From: Magnetococcus sp. PR-3
Lineage (GTDB): Bacteria; Pseudomonadota; Magnetococcia; Magnetococcales; Magnetococcaceae
Reading direction: 5' to 3'
Assembly (NCBI RefSeq): GCF_036689865.1
Contig: NZ_JBAHUQ010000037.1
Span: 1 to 60,567 of the forward strand
Length of the DNA stretch: 60,567 nt
The notes beneath the pieces were generated by a model, which was given only the letters and a program-made list of their open reading frames with translations, had not been told where the DNA came from and did not search any database. This document shows positions 24,689 to 34,004 of the stretch, one piece after another. Both the position numbers and the translations under genes were made by a program. Position 1 is the first letter of the stretch; every line of letters begins with the position of its first letter.

Positions 24689-27600
24689 ATGTTTGCCAAA
24701 TCGACCGGGATGCTGTTGAAGCTTCTGTATCGTTTTTCGGTACGTTTGCTGTTCACTTGTATCATTGTGCTTTCGTTGACCATTGCTGTTTTGCAAATAG
24801 ACAGTAGCCGTCAAGAGGTGTTTGCACGCATTGGTGATTGGAGTGGCTGGCACCTGGCTATTGAAAAACTCAATGTTGGGTTGGGTCATGCCCATGCTAC
24901 GCGTGTAGAACTGCATACCAAGGAGGGCGCATCTTTTGTCTGTGATGATGTGAGCCTGAATTGGGGGGTGCTGGATCTCTTGTTGGGGCGCTTAAATCAT
25001 ATGTCCATGGCCAACCCTGTCTGGCATTTTGCCACACCAGACAAGGCCGAGGGCGGTGTGGGTAGTGCTGATGCCTGGGCCAGGATCCTTAAAGAAGAGG
25101 TTGCCCCTTCCACCTTGTGGCTGTTCGCTTTACGCATGAACGGTTTGACCATTGAAAATGGTGAAATTGCTCGGGTCGGAGATGCTGAGACCTCTTGGCG
25201 GATGCATACCATGCGTGTCTTTGGTGAAAACCTCTCTGAAGATACTGGGCAACTGGTTTTTGCGGGTGAGAGTGATCCTGCGGGTGTCTTTAGTGGCCAC
25301 CTACAGTGGGATGATGAGCAGCATGTGGTTCTGCATACGCGAGATATGACCGCCAAGCCTTGGTTTGGTCTTTTAAATATTGGGGTAACCCAAGGTATAG
25401 CCAATCTGGATCTTGATCTACGTATTACACCTGGGCGGTCGGTGAGTGCCAACGGTCGACTGGATGTACAGAATATTCGAAGTGTGGATAACTGGCAGGG
25501 TGCCAGTACGCTCTATTTAACCATGCGTGGCGATCGGTTGCATTGGAACGGGTCAGGACACATTGCAGCCCCTAATGGCACGCGCAAGCCGCTACTTATG
25601 TCAGGGACTTTGTTCCATGAACGTGAGGAGTGGGATATCCCCGATGGTACCCTTAAATTGGGGGGGATGCTTGATACACAGATGCGGCTTCGTTGGAAAG
25701 GTCAAAAGCCTGAATGGAAACTGACCACAGAGTTACATAGCCCCATTAAGCTCATGCGATGGTTACGTATGCAGGTTCCCCTTCCTGAAAATGCCAAATG
25801 GATGCAGCGTAAACCTTGGAAAATAACCGCCCATGGTGAGAACAGTGGGCCGGAGATGTATTGGACAGTGGAAGGGGTTTCTGGTCCTGACCATATTCAA
25901 TATCCAGGGATAGATATTAAGGATGTACGTACGACCTTGCTTGCTCGGGGTAAAGCGCATCGACTGTTAGAGCCCATCTCCCTGGAGCTAGATGCGGTTG
26001 CCGTTGATGCTCCCTACAGCACCATGCGTTATGTCGAGGGTAGTGCTGACCTGATCTGGGTAAACACCGGTGGTTGGGCGATGAACCGATTCCGAATTGG
26101 TGGTGAAGCTCGGGCACAGGATGGCCGTTTTCAATCCTTTTCCTGGCGGGGGGAAGCCCGTGGGGCCGCGCCGCAACTGCAACAGTTAAAAAGTGTGCTT
26201 CACTGGCATGATGCTCGGTTGGAAATCTCCTACAGTAATACCTCAGAGCCAGGGCGTTTTTCGGATGCAGGTTGGCGTTTAGAAATTCCCCAAAGTCACC
26301 CTTTGGCTGTAAGCCGTCTTTCGGATATCACCGGTCGAAAATTAGGTCAGGGGCAGCTGTATGGCTTGATACAGCTTTGGCGTGATCATGCATTATGGAA
26401 AAGTCGTGCGTCATGGCAGGTCGAACAGTTTGATTGGCAAGGGAACTCGTTTGATCTTGGGATCTCGGATATTCCTCATCACATGGCGATTGAGCAGGCT
26501 GCATTGAGTGGTCAAGCCAAGTTGATTTTTGATCCAACATCCCAAGGGCTTTCTGTGCAGTTGGAAGGCAATGTACCTTCTGGTCAATGGTCTTTGGATA
26601 ACCTAAAGCGCAATATTAGTCTGGAGAGTCCTCAGGTAGAGCTGCAGATACGCAGTGAAAAAGGGTGGCGCCTGGATGAAGTTCCATTTCACGTAACAGG
26701 CTCCAGTCACCAAAAGGGCATTGGGGTTGTGCGATGGGAGCTAGATCATCAACCTGCTCAACCTTGGTCAGGGAAGCTGCGGGTAGAGGCTGGCCGGTTA
26801 GGGCACCTGTATAAACACTACTTGCATCCCGCAATGATGCCTCGCTGGCCCGATTGGGAGGGTAGTCATCTTTCCGGGCGCTTGGATATGTCCCTGCATT
26901 TTGACGATTTGCACCAATGGCAAAATGGGGGATTAAAAGGGCAGGTACAGCTAAGAGATGCAGCGTTTACTGGACCCAATGGTAACTGGCAGTTGCAGGG
27001 TGTGCAGATGAATTTGCCAATGCTGCAGCAGGCTCCAACCCAACCGCTGACTTCTGAACAATCACAGCTAAAAGTGGCAAAGATCCGCATTGGCGAGCTA
27101 GAGCTCTCACCGTTCGAGAGCAAGCCTCTTTTGGTTGAAGGAACGCTCTTCTTTGGTAAGGATCGTTCCCTTAAGGTTGAGGAAACACCCGTTGAGTTAC
27201 ATAGCTTAAAGCTTGAAGGTATCTATAAAAAAGATCTGCGCCTCCATGCGGATGCAACGATACATAACCTTCAATTGGCTGATTGGGCCCAGCGATATAA
27301 CCTTCCCATTCGTACCGGTAACCTGTCAGGCCGTCTGCATTCCATTATCTTGGATAAGGGGCAGATTACGACGCAGGGGCAGTTAACGGGTTCTGTGTGG
27401 GGTGGTCAGCTTAGTCTTAAAAATCTCCATGTGTCAGATACGCTGAAAACCAATCCTCAATGGGGTGGTGATGTGCGTTTGGTTAACATTGATCTCAAGC
27501 AAGCTAGTGATGACTTGCAATTGGGTAAGGTTGAAGGGGTTGGGCATCTCACCCTGTCTGGCCTTCAGCTCGATGGCATGCAGCCTAAGGCATTCCAGGC

Positions 27601-27958
27601 CTCATTTAACGGTGGCCCAAAAAATGTGGCACAACAGCGTGTGAATGCGTCGATGTTAAGAAACTTGGCCATTCTTGCTGGCTACTCTGATAGCGCACTT
27701 AAAGAGGCTCCGTTCTCTATGTTTGATAACTTCCGCTATAACCGTTTAGGTGGAAAACTCAAACTGACTGAGGGGCTGTATGAAGTGAGTGGGTTTAAAG
27801 ACCGCTATGGGCGTGGTAACTATCTCTTAAAGGGTGGGCCTTATCCGCCAAGAGCGGATATTACCATCGACACAAAAGAGGTCACCGTGGAACAGATGGA
27901 TGGTCGATGGTCTAAAATGAAATCTCGAGAAGAAGAGATCACTCAAAAAGCTCCATAA
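24689..27958 (+). CDS. Very large AsmA/YdbH-like envelope protein
   Basis: A 1089-residue protein with one N-terminal membrane helix (about 5-33) and a long region of alternating beta-strand-rich segments, typical of AsmA-like proteins. The C-terminal part has the pattern L-S-G-x-L, G-Q-L-T-G-S-V-W-G-G, V-N-I-D-L-K-Q-A-S-D, E-G-V-G-H-L-T-L-S-G-L. This resembles the end domain of YdbH and related bridge-like proteins that move phospholipids to the outer membrane. Function is inferred from architecture only. The ATG at 24689 follows GGGG; an upstream TTG at 24647 is unlikely. It stands alone between mobA and a terminator. Confidence 0.75.
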   Translation: MFAKSTGMLLKLLYRFSVRLLFTCIIVLSLTIAVLQIDSSRQEVFARIGDWSGWHLAIEKLNVGLGHAHATRVELHTKEGASFVCDDVSLNWGVLDLLLGRLNHMSMANPVWHFATPDKAEGGVGSADAWARILKEEVAPSTLWLFALRMNGLTIENGEIARVGDAETSWRMHTMRVFGENLSEDTGQLVFAGESDPAGVFSGHLQWDDEQHVVLHTRDMTAKPWFGLLNIGVTQGIANLDLDLRITPGRSVSANGRLDVQNIRSVDNWQGASTLYLTMRGDRLHWNGSGHIAAPNGTRKPLLMSGTLFHEREEWDIPDGTLKLGGMLDTQMRLRWKGQKPEWKLTTELHSPIKLMRWLRMQVPLPENAKWMQRKPWKITAHGENSGPEMYWTVEGVSGPDHIQYPGIDIKDVRTTLLARGKAHRLLEPISLELDAVAVDAPYSTMRYVEGSADLIWVNTGGWAMNRFRIGGEARAQDGRFQSFSWRGEARGAAPQLQQLKSVLHWHDARLEISYSNTSEPGRFSDAGWRLEIPQSHPLAVSRLSDITGRKLGQGQLYGLIQLWRDHALWKSRASWQVEQFDWQGNSFDLGISDIPHHMAIEQAALSGQAKLIFDPTSQGLSVQLEGNVPSGQWSLDNLKRNISLESPQVELQIRSEKGWRLDEVPFHVTGSSHQKGIGVVRWELDHQPAQPWSGKLRVEAGRLGHLYKHYLHPAMMPRWPDWEGSHLSGRLDMSLHFDDLHQWQNGGLKGQVQLRDAAFTGPNGNWQLQGVQMNLPMLQQAPTQPLTSEQSQLKVAKIRIGELELSPFESKPLLVEGTLFFGKDRSLKVEETPVELHSLKLEGIYKKDLRLHADATIHNLQLADWAQRYNLPIRTGNLSGRLHSIILDKGQITTQGQLTGSVWGGQLSLKNLHVSDTLKTNPQWGGDVRLVNIDLKQASDDLQLGKVEGVGHLTLSGLQLDGMQPKAFQASFNGGPKNVAQQRVNASMLRNLAILAGYSDSALKEAPFSMFDNFRYNRLGGKLKLTEGLYEVSGFKDRYGRGNYLLKGGPYPPRADITIDTKEVTVEQMDGRWSKMKSREEEITQKAP

Positions 27959-27981
27959 ACCTTCATTAAATCGTTCCAAAA

Positions 27982-28027
27982 AGAGAGAGGTGCTCCATCA
28001 AGCGCCTCTCTTTCGTTTTTTTGTTGT
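27982..28027 (+). terminator. Intrinsic terminator after AsmA-like gene
   Basis: AGAGAGGTGCT and AGCGCCTCTCT pair with one G-T across loop CCATCA, then TTTCGTTTTTTT. It ends the 1089-residue gene about 25 bases past its stop. Confidence 0.88.
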
Positions 28028-28117
28028 TTGCGTAAGTTCAGGAAAAATAGATATTTAATGTGTAACTTATAGCTGTAAGTGCGTTTTTTTAGTGATACAG
28101 CAACAAAAATGTTGATG

Positions 28118-28163
28118 TTTCAGAAATAGCTGTGTACCATCGCCACATCTTTTTGAACATAAT
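28118..28163 (+). promoter_or_regulatory. Candidate tpx promoter and palindromic site
   Basis: A near-palindrome, TTTCAGAAA, at 28118-28126 lies 82 bases before the tpx ATG. A -10-like CATAAT is at 28158-28163, with no good -35 at 17 bases. If CATAAT is used, the palindrome would sit near -48, a position suited to an activator. The same palindrome recurs upstream of pntA. Confidence 0.35.
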
Positions 28164-28199
28164 AGTACATTAAAACAACCAAAGCTGTAGGAGTGAGCA

Positions 28200-28700
28200 A
28201 TGGCTCAGATCACACTTAAGGGTAACCCCATCAATACCAATGGCGACCTGCCTTCCGTAGGTAGCGATGCACCTGATTTTGTCCTGACCGGCACCGACCT
28301 GGCCGAGGTCAGCCTGAAGAACTATGCTGGTAAGAAAGTTGTTCTGAACATCTTCCCCAGCTTGGACACCCCTGTGTGTGCAGCTTCTGTACGTCAGTTC
28401 AACGGCAATGTTGATAAAATGGACAACACAGTTGTTCTGTGCATCTCCCGCGATCTTCCTTTTGCTCACAAGCGTTTCTGCGAGACCGAAGGTCTGGAGA
28501 GCGTTGCAGGCATGAGCGAAATGCGTGTTGTTGAGTTTGGTGAAGCTTATGGTGTTCGCATTGTAGACGGTCCTCTGGCCGGTCTGTGTGCCCGCGCTGT
28601 TGTGATCATCGACGAAAATGGTAAAGTTGTTTATTCACAGCAAGTGCCTGAGATCGTTGAAGAGCCCAACTACGAAGCTGCTATGGCTGCTTTGAAGTAA
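28200..28700 (+). CDS. tpx: Thiol peroxidase
   Basis: A 166-residue peroxiredoxin of the Tpx class, which reduces hydrogen peroxide and alkyl hydroperoxides with thioredoxin. The peroxidatic Cys60 lies in [11 protein letters not shown] and the resolving Cys94 in R-F-C-E-T-E-G. The N-terminal K-G-N-P-I and the end motif P-N-Y-E-A-A also match the family. Length equals the usual 165-168. It has AGGAG nine bases before the ATG, stands alone and ends in a strong terminator. Clean Tpx-type spacing argues against AhpC or BCP. Confidence 0.96.
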   Translation: MAQITLKGNPINTNGDLPSVGSDAPDFVLTGTDLAEVSLKNYAGKKVVLNIFPSLDTPVCAASVRQFNGNVDKMDNTVVLCISRDLPFAHKRFCETEGLESVAGMSEMRVVEFGEAYGVRIVDGPLAGLCARAVVIIDENGKVVYSQQVPEIVEEPNYEAAMAALK

Positions 28701-28743
28701 GCGATTAAGCTTAAACATTCCCTTTTTTAGGGAGTGGGCGAAT

Positions 28744-28784
28744 AAAAAACCCCGTACTTGGTTTCCAAGTGCGGGGTTTTTTTT
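28744..28784. terminator. Intrinsic terminator after tpx
   Basis: An 18-base stem, AAAAAACCCCGTACTTGG/CCAAGTGCGGGGTTTTTT with one G-T pair and loop TTT, followed by further Ts. It is a classic strong terminator, symmetrical enough to act in both directions. Confidence 0.95.
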
Positions 28785-29138
28785 GTGTGAAAAAAAATCT
28801 GTATGGTAAGGGTTTATCGTGATGTTTTTCGCGGGATCAGCCCTTAAAGCAAACATATTTTAACAATAAGGTCGTAAGTTATATTTCATTACAAATACAT
28901 GCTTGTCTGAATATATTCACATTTTTAATGGTGGATGTTGGGTAAATCCATTACTCTGAAATGAATCAATGCCGTTATAAAAAAATATTGGGTCAGCATT
29001 AAGGGTATGCCAATGGCAAGGTTATCAGCAGGGTAACCCCATCAACTGACCGTCGTTAGATCGAGTAACCCCTTAGTTATGGGGCATTTCGTCTCCATGC
29101 AAGAAGGGGTGATGCATTCAACCGTTCAGGAGGTAGAG
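28785..29138. other. A/T-rich region upstream of dctP
   Basis: No gene is evident. The region is A/T-rich around 28850-28930 and has repeated GGGGTTACC/GTAACCCC-like runs near 29030-29080 (AGGGTAACCCC and GAGTAACCCC). It probably holds the dctP promoter, but I cannot place one with confidence. Confidence 0.35.
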
Positions 29139-30164
29139 ATGAAGAGTTTTCGTATTGGTGTCGCCTGCGCTGCAACCGCCCTTCTTGTCGCTGGAATGGG
29201 TTGGAGTGGTGGAGCACAGGCTGCCGAGTATGTTATTAAGTTTTCCCATGTTGTCTCGCCACAAACACCTAAGGGAAAAGCGGCAGACATGTTTGCCAAG
29301 CTGGTTAATGAGCGTCTTAAAGGTAAAGTACGTGTAGAGGTTTTTCCCAGCTCTCAGCTCTACAATGATAATAAAGTAATGGAAGCCATGCGCCTGTCCC
29401 GCAGTAAAAAAGTGGGTCTGATGGCGGCTCCCTCTTTGTCCAAGTTTGTAAAATTCTCCAAGAAACTACAGACCTTTGATCTGCCTTTCCTGTTCAATGA
29501 TATCAATGATGTCCATACATTGGTTGACTCCCCTGTGGTCAATAAAATGACCGACCCTCTCAAGCGTAAAGGTCTACGTGCGCTGGGGTTTTGGGATAAT
29601 GGTATGAAAGTATTTTCCATTAAGGGGTCTAAACCACTTATGGATGCCCCTGCTGACTTTAAAGGGATGAAGTTCCGTATTCAAACTTCTGATGTTCATG
29701 CTGCCATGATCAGTTCACTGGGCGGCGTTCCCCAAAAGCTACCTTTCAAAGAGGTTTATACCGCGCTTGGTCAAGGTGTTGTGGATGGGCAGGAAAATGC
29801 TTGGTCCAATGTTTACTCTAAGAAATTCCATGAAGTTCAAGACTATGTCTCTGTATCTAATCACTCCTACCTTGGGTACCTGCTGGTCGTAAGTGACCGT
29901 TTTTGGGCTGGCCTGCCAGATGACATCCGTATGTCTCTGGAAAAAGCAGTTAAAGATGCCACAATGGCCAACCGTCGCTTTGCTGCAGAAGCGGATAAAG
30001 GTGACCGGGCTAGAGTGGAAAAAGCGGGTTTTGCCAAAGTTGTGGATATGCCTGCTGAAAAACGTATGGCTTGGCGAAAAGCCACCGCACGGGTTGAGGA
30101 TCAGTTCCGCCGTCAGATTGGTGAAGATCTCCTAAAAGAGGTACACCAAGTACTCGGCCATTGA
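29139..30164 (+). CDS. dctP: TRAP transporter substrate-binding protein
   Basis: A 341-residue periplasmic binding protein of the DctP family, capturing C4-dicarboxylates or related organic acids for a TRAP transporter. A signal peptide ends A-Q-A-A-E. The ligand-binding region has the conserved F-R-I-Q-T-S-D (the arginine that holds the carboxylate) and L-G-Q-G-V-V-D-G-Q-E-N-A-W-S-N. The ATG at 29139 follows AGGAGG by six bases; the longer frame from 29079 is rejected. A hairpin terminator separates it from dctQ/dctM, a usual way to make more binding protein than permease. The exact ligand cannot be read from sequence. Confidence 0.94.
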   Translation: MKSFRIGVACAATALLVAGMGWSGGAQAAEYVIKFSHVVSPQTPKGKAADMFAKLVNERLKGKVRVEVFPSSQLYNDNKVMEAMRLSRSKKVGLMAAPSLSKFVKFSKKLQTFDLPFLFNDINDVHTLVDSPVVNKMTDPLKRKGLRALGFWDNGMKVFSIKGSKPLMDAPADFKGMKFRIQTSDVHAAMISSLGGVPQKLPFKEVYTALGQGVVDGQENAWSNVYSKKFHEVQDYVSVSNHSYLGYLLVVSDRFWAGLPDDIRMSLEKAVKDATMANRRFAAEADKGDRARVEKAGFAKVVDMPAEKRMAWRKATARVEDQFRRQIGEDLLKEVHQVLGH

Positions 30165-30179
30165 CCGAGAATCAATATA

Positions 30180-30210
30180 GGGCCGGATGTTAAGCATCCG
30201 GCTCTTTTTA
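30180..30210 (+). terminator. Terminator between dctP and dctQM
   Basis: GGCCGGATG and CATCCGGCTC flank loop TTAAG and are followed by TTTTTA. It lies 16 bases past the dctP stop and should lower transcription into dctQ and dctM. Confidence 0.85.
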
Positions 30211-30366
30211 TTGATATACACTGTTTGGTTTTAAGCATATAAAGAGCTTTTATAGAGCGGCGTGACAGGCTTTTGCTTGAAAAGATAGAGGGACCCAAAC
30301 AGTACTTGAGGGGGGCGAAAAAGTACCTGGCCATCGAAGTCAGGTCATGGAAGGAAAGGGTGGATC

Positions 30367-30903
30367 ATGTTTTCCAAATGGATGCAAATAACCGATCAAT
30401 CCTTGGATTGGTTGGAGCGGGTAATTATCACCCTTGGTTTGGCTGGGGCAACTCTGCTGATGTTTGCCAATGTGGTGGCTCGATATGTCTTTGAAACGGG
30501 GCTGACCTGGGCCTTGGAAGCGGTTCAATACACCATCGCTTGGGTGGTGCTTATTGGTGCGGCACATTTGGTTAAGGCTGGTGGTCACTTAGGTATTGAT
30601 ATTTTGGTGGAAAAATTTCCACCGCTTTGGCAGCGGCGTTTGGTGTTAGCCGCTCTGTTTAGTTGCCTGCTCTTTGTTGGGGTGGTGTTCTACTACTCCA
30701 TTATCTACACCATGGAAATACGCATGTTTGGAGATCTGTCTGAGGATTTAAGAATGCCTCAATGGATTCCCTATCTGAGTATACCCATTGGGCTGGGTTT
30801 GATGTTTATACACTTTGTGCGGATTGGTTTTGATATCTGGCATGGGCATGCTATCCGTATCCATAAGCGCGAGGGTGAAGATGAATTGGAGGAGATGGTA
30901 TGA
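30367..30903 (+). CDS. dctQ: TRAP transporter small permease
   Basis: A 178-residue DctQ-family membrane subunit with four hydrophobic segments. The signature region A-N-V-V-A-R-Y-V-F-E-T-G-L-T-W-A-L-E in the first half is typical. It pairs with the large DctM subunit in the inner membrane for sodium-driven import of the ligand delivered by DctP. GGTGGATC lies directly before the ATG. Its stop overlaps the dctM start (ATGA). About 200 bases and a terminator separate it from dctP. Confidence 0.93.
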   Translation: MFSKWMQITDQSLDWLERVIITLGLAGATLLMFANVVARYVFETGLTWALEAVQYTIAWVVLIGAAHLVKAGGHLGIDILVEKFPPLWQRRLVLAALFSCLLFVGVVFYYSIIYTMEIRMFGDLSEDLRMPQWIPYLSIPIGLGLMFIHFVRIGFDIWHGHAIRIHKREGEDELEEMV

Positions 30904-32186
30904 CGACGCTATTTCTCTTCTTAGGTTTAATCTTTCTTCTACTCATTGGTGTACCTATTGCCATCAGTCTGGGGCTTTCCAGTCTGTTATTCGTTCTGTT
31001 TGCAACCGATGATCCTTCCATGGCCATTACGGTGGCCCAAAAGCTGTTTGATACCATGGAGCATACCACGCTCCTGGCCATTCCCTTCTTCATCCTGTCC
31101 TCTCATTTTCTGACAACAGGTGGGGTTTCCCGCCGTCTGATTGAGTTTGCCAAGGCTATGGTGGGGTGGATGACGGGTGGTTTGGCCATGGCTGGTGTTG
31201 TTTCTTGTATGTTGTTTGCCGCCATTTCCGGTTCATCACCCGCCACAGTGGTCGCCATTGGTTCTATCATGATCCCCGGCATGATCGCTGCGGGTTATGA
31301 TAAACGCTTTGCTGTGGGGGTTATTGCCACATCCGGCTCTATGGGTATTCTTATTCCCCCCTCCATTCCTATGATTGTCTATGCGGATGCTGTTGAAGAG
31401 TCGGTTGGTAAAATGTTCATTGCAGGTATTTTACCGGGTTTGGTGATGGGTGGAGTGCTGTTAACGGCGACGTGGATTACCGCCAAGCGTATGAATATGC
31501 CCAGAGAAGAGTGGAAGGGTGCAGGTCACCTTTTAAAGACTTTTCTGGATGCCTTTTGGGGATTGTTACTGATCTTTATTGTTGTCGGTGGCATCTACGG
31601 AGGGGTGTTTACGCCGACAGAAGCGGCAGCAGTGGCAGCGGTATACTCGGCAGCTATTGCATTGTTTGTGCACCGGGATATGGGCATTAAAGATGTTCCC
31701 AAGGTGATGTTGGATTCAGCCAAGATGACCTCTATGCTGATGTTCATTATCGCCTGTGCCATGATTTTTGCCCATGTGTTAACCGAAGAGCGTATTCCCC
31801 AGGAGTTGGCCGAGCAGGTGATGGCCAGTGAGCCTTCCCCTTATATGTTCTTGCTTCTGGTCAATGTCATCCTTTGGTTTGCCGGTGACTTTATGGAGCC
31901 TTCTGCCATTCTGCTCATTTTGGCACCGCTGTTCCATCCTATCGCTATAAACTTGGGGATTGATCCGATTCATCTAGGGATTGTTATGACCACCAATATG
32001 GAAGTGGGCATGATTACACCCCCTGTCGGGCTTAATCTTTATGTAGCGGCAGGGTTGTCTGGTATGAGTTTAGGTGCTGTAACACGAGCGGCACTGCCGT
32101 GGATGATGGTACTGATTGTCGCGCTGATTGTGATTACCTATGTACCTTGGCTCAGTCTGGTTATGGTTGATCTTCTGTACGGCTAG
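30900..32186 (+). CDS. dctM: TRAP transporter large permease
   Basis: A 428-residue DctM-family permease with about 11-12 hydrophobic segments. Family hallmarks include F-L-L-L-I-G-V-P-I-A-I-S-L-G, S-G-S-S-P-A-T-V-V-A-I-G, G-S-M-G-I-L-I-P-P-S-I-P and N-M-E-V-G-M-I-T-P-P-V-G-L-N. It forms the sodium-coupled transport channel with DctQ. It is coupled to dctQ through an ATGA overlap. A 12-base hairpin lies just after the stop. Confidence 0.95.
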   Translation: MTTLFLFLGLIFLLLIGVPIAISLGLSSLLFVLFATDDPSMAITVAQKLFDTMEHTTLLAIPFFILSSHFLTTGGVSRRLIEFAKAMVGWMTGGLAMAGVVSCMLFAAISGSSPATVVAIGSIMIPGMIAAGYDKRFAVGVIATSGSMGILIPPSIPMIVYADAVEESVGKMFIAGILPGLVMGGVLLTATWITAKRMNMPREEWKGAGHLLKTFLDAFWGLLLIFIVVGGIYGGVFTPTEAAAVAAVYSAAIALFVHRDMGIKDVPKVMLDSAKMTSMLMFIIACAMIFAHVLTEERIPQELAEQVMASEPSPYMFLLLVNVILWFAGDFMEPSAILLILAPLFHPIAINLGIDPIHLGIVMTTNMEVGMITPPVGLNLYVAAGLSGMSLGAVTRAALPWMMVLIVALIVITYVPWLSLVMVDLLYG

Positions 32187-32201
32187 TCACACTTTCCTTG
32201 A

Positions 32202-32241
32202 AAGGGGGCTGGTTGGTTTGTTAAAAACGAACCAGCCCCTT
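32202..32241 (+). terminator. Hairpin after dctM
   Basis: AAGGGGGCTGGTT and AACCAGCCCCTT pair with one bulged G. There is no U-tract after it (TACGATC), so termination may be partial. Confidence 0.5.
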
Positions 32242-32291
32242 ACGATCTTCACGGCTTGGGTTATGGTTTTTTAGGTTAAGGATTAACCGGT

Positions 32292-33059
32292 GTGAATAGT
32301 TCGGTTCCGCTCGCAGGCTATATTGATCTTCATGCCCATATCCTACCAGGGTTGGATGATGGCGCCAGTAGTATGCAAATGGCCTTAAATATGGCCCGTA
32401 TGGCTGTTGCTGATGGGATCGTTGCGATGGTCGCTACACCACATTTAAACCCAGCAAGTAATTGGAACAATGGGGCGGAGATTGTCAGCCGTTCTGTTGA
32501 TGTACTGCGTCGACATCTTCACGAAGCTCAAATTCCACTCACCATCTATGGGGCGGCTGAAGTTCGACTTAATGCCCATACACAAAAGCAGTTACAGACG
32601 GGCTTTGCACCGCTATTAACGCAGCATAATGCCAAAGGTAAATGCCGCTATGTGCTGACCGAATTTGCCCATGCAGGCTTGCAGGGTGGAGAGCTGTATA
32701 TGTGCGAGCTTTTGGTTCATAAGGGCTACACACCTGTTATTGCGCATCCTGAGCGTATTCGAACATTCCGTCATGATCCCAGCCGCCTAGAACCTTTTAT
32801 GGCATTGGGCTGTAAGACGCAGGTAACGTGTAGTAGTGTTTGTGGCAGCTATGGAGAAAAAACAGCCGCTGTTATTGATACTTGGATTGAGCAAGGCTGG
32901 GTACAGGTACTTGCGACAGATACCCATGATATTCACCATCGGCAGCCGGCTATGCGAGATGCTGTTCGCCTGGTGGCTCAGCAATTTGGTGTAGATAAGG
33001 CTACTCAGATGGTTATGACCAACCCGCAAAGAATTCTTGACGGGCAAGCCCTGGCGTAG
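32292..33059 (+). CDS. CpsB/CapC-type tyrosine phosphatase
   Basis: A 255-residue PHP-fold metal-dependent phosphatase of the CpsB/YwqE family, which removes phosphate from tyrosine kinases controlling capsule or exopolysaccharide export. The metal-binding N-terminus is I-D-L-H-A-H-I-L-P-G-L-D-D-G-A, followed by A-T-P-H-L-N, V-I-A-H-P-E-R and the C-terminal A-T-D-T-H-D. The GTG start lacks a strong ribosome site. It stands alone, with no polysaccharide genes beside it apart from a distant rfbD. Its cognate kinase must be elsewhere. Confidence 0.9.
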   Translation: MNSSVPLAGYIDLHAHILPGLDDGASSMQMALNMARMAVADGIVAMVATPHLNPASNWNNGAEIVSRSVDVLRRHLHEAQIPLTIYGAAEVRLNAHTQKQLQTGFAPLLTQHNAKGKCRYVLTEFAHAGLQGGELYMCELLVHKGYTPVIAHPERIRTFRHDPSRLEPFMALGCKTQVTCSSVCGSYGEKTAAVIDTWIEQGWVQVLATDTHDIHHRQPAMRDAVRLVAQQFGVDKATQMVMTNPQRILDGQALA

Positions 33060-33436
33060 TGCAAGGTGTGGGTGTTTTTTGGGTTGCTATTTTTAGATTC
33101 ATTATAGTATTTCCCGAAAGAATGGTTGGTAATATCAATGTGATCTACGTAAAAGATGCCCTCTTTGTATGGAGATTACGAAAAAGTGCGGTCATGTAAC
33201 ACAAGCAGGTGATTTGTTGGTCTCTTCATGTTAAAAAAGTAGGAGATCAATAAACACCAAGACGGATTGTCAGATCTGTCATGATAAGGTGTCAGGTCAA
33301 TAAAGGGAGAGGGTGCAAGGCTCCTTTTGGTGGGTAAGTCCCTGATTTTTTGGTTTAACTAGGGATTATCCAAGGATAGATCAGGGGGATTGGTCTATTC
33401 GGACGGTTTAATGATGTTGGCCAGCTGGAGGCGAGT
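33060..33436. other. Intergenic region upstream of the CheX-like gene
   Basis: No gene, RNA or riboswitch is recognisable in these 377 bases. The sequence is mildly A/T-rich in the first half. A GGAGG lies just before the GTG at 33437. Confidence 0.35.
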
Positions 33437-33931
33437 GTGCTCAAGCAGGAATTTTCACAGGCGATCATCGATTCGGTGCATGAGATCTTTTTGGCATTTT
33501 TAATGTTGGAGGTCACCCCCGGACCCGTGATTGCTAAGCCAGAGTTTCAACCTTATGCTCCACCAGATTCTGAAGCCACAGCCCTTGTCGGTTTTGGCGG
33601 TGGTTTAAAAGGTGGTATTCATCTCTCTTGCCCAATGTATGTGGCCGCAGCATTAGCGGGTTCTTTTTCTGGCGAGACATACGAAGATCTTAAAAATGAA
33701 GAAGCCGCTGATGGTTTTGGTGAGCTGTGCAACATGGTCGCGGGTGGTTTGCAAACACGCCTGGGTGAAAAATATGGGGACATCGCCTTGACCCCACCGA
33801 CCGTAATCACTGGCACCAGTTATGCCATGCAGTATTCAACTAAGCTCAACAGTATTAAACAGTACTTCAAAATCGAGCATGGGCCTTTCTTTGTGGAAGG
33901 GTTCTTTGAGGACATGAAACTCGAAGATTAA
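33437..33931 (+). CDS. CheX-like chemotaxis phosphatase
   Basis: A 164-residue protein of the CheC/CheX/FliY superfamily. The catalytic pattern D-G-F-G-E-L-C-N-M-V-A-G-G-L-Q (Glu and Asn on one helix) is present, preceded by G-F-G-G-G-L-K-G-G-I-H-L-S strands. CheX proteins dephosphorylate CheY-P and help terminate chemotactic signals. The GTG start is supported by GGAGG five bases upstream. It is monocistronic and ends in a strong terminator. A single active motif suggests CheX rather than CheC. Its target response regulator is not in the window. Confidence 0.88.
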   Translation: MLKQEFSQAIIDSVHEIFLAFLMLEVTPGPVIAKPEFQPYAPPDSEATALVGFGGGLKGGIHLSCPMYVAAALAGSFSGETYEDLKNEEAADGFGELCNMVAGGLQTRLGEKYGDIALTPPTVITGTSYAMQYSTKLNSIKQYFKIEHGPFFVEGFFEDMKLED

Positions 33932-33952
33932 CCGGCATGTTTGATCGTATTT

Positions 33953-33982
33953 AAAAAGGCCGCCCAATGGGCGGCCTTTTTT
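33953..33982. terminator. Bidirectional intrinsic terminator
   Basis: A perfect 13-base stem AAAAAGGCCGCCC/GGGCGGCCTTTTT with loop AAT. It serves the CheX-like gene and the convergent Hsp70-like gene. Confidence 0.94.
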
Positions 33983-34004
33983 ATTGGGCTTATGCAGAAC
34001 TCAC

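Noticed and set aside
33060-33436. Possible c-di-GMP riboswitch upstream of the CheX-like gene
   Set aside because: The conserved core of the known c-di-GMP riboswitch classes is not present and I could not fold a convincing alternative.
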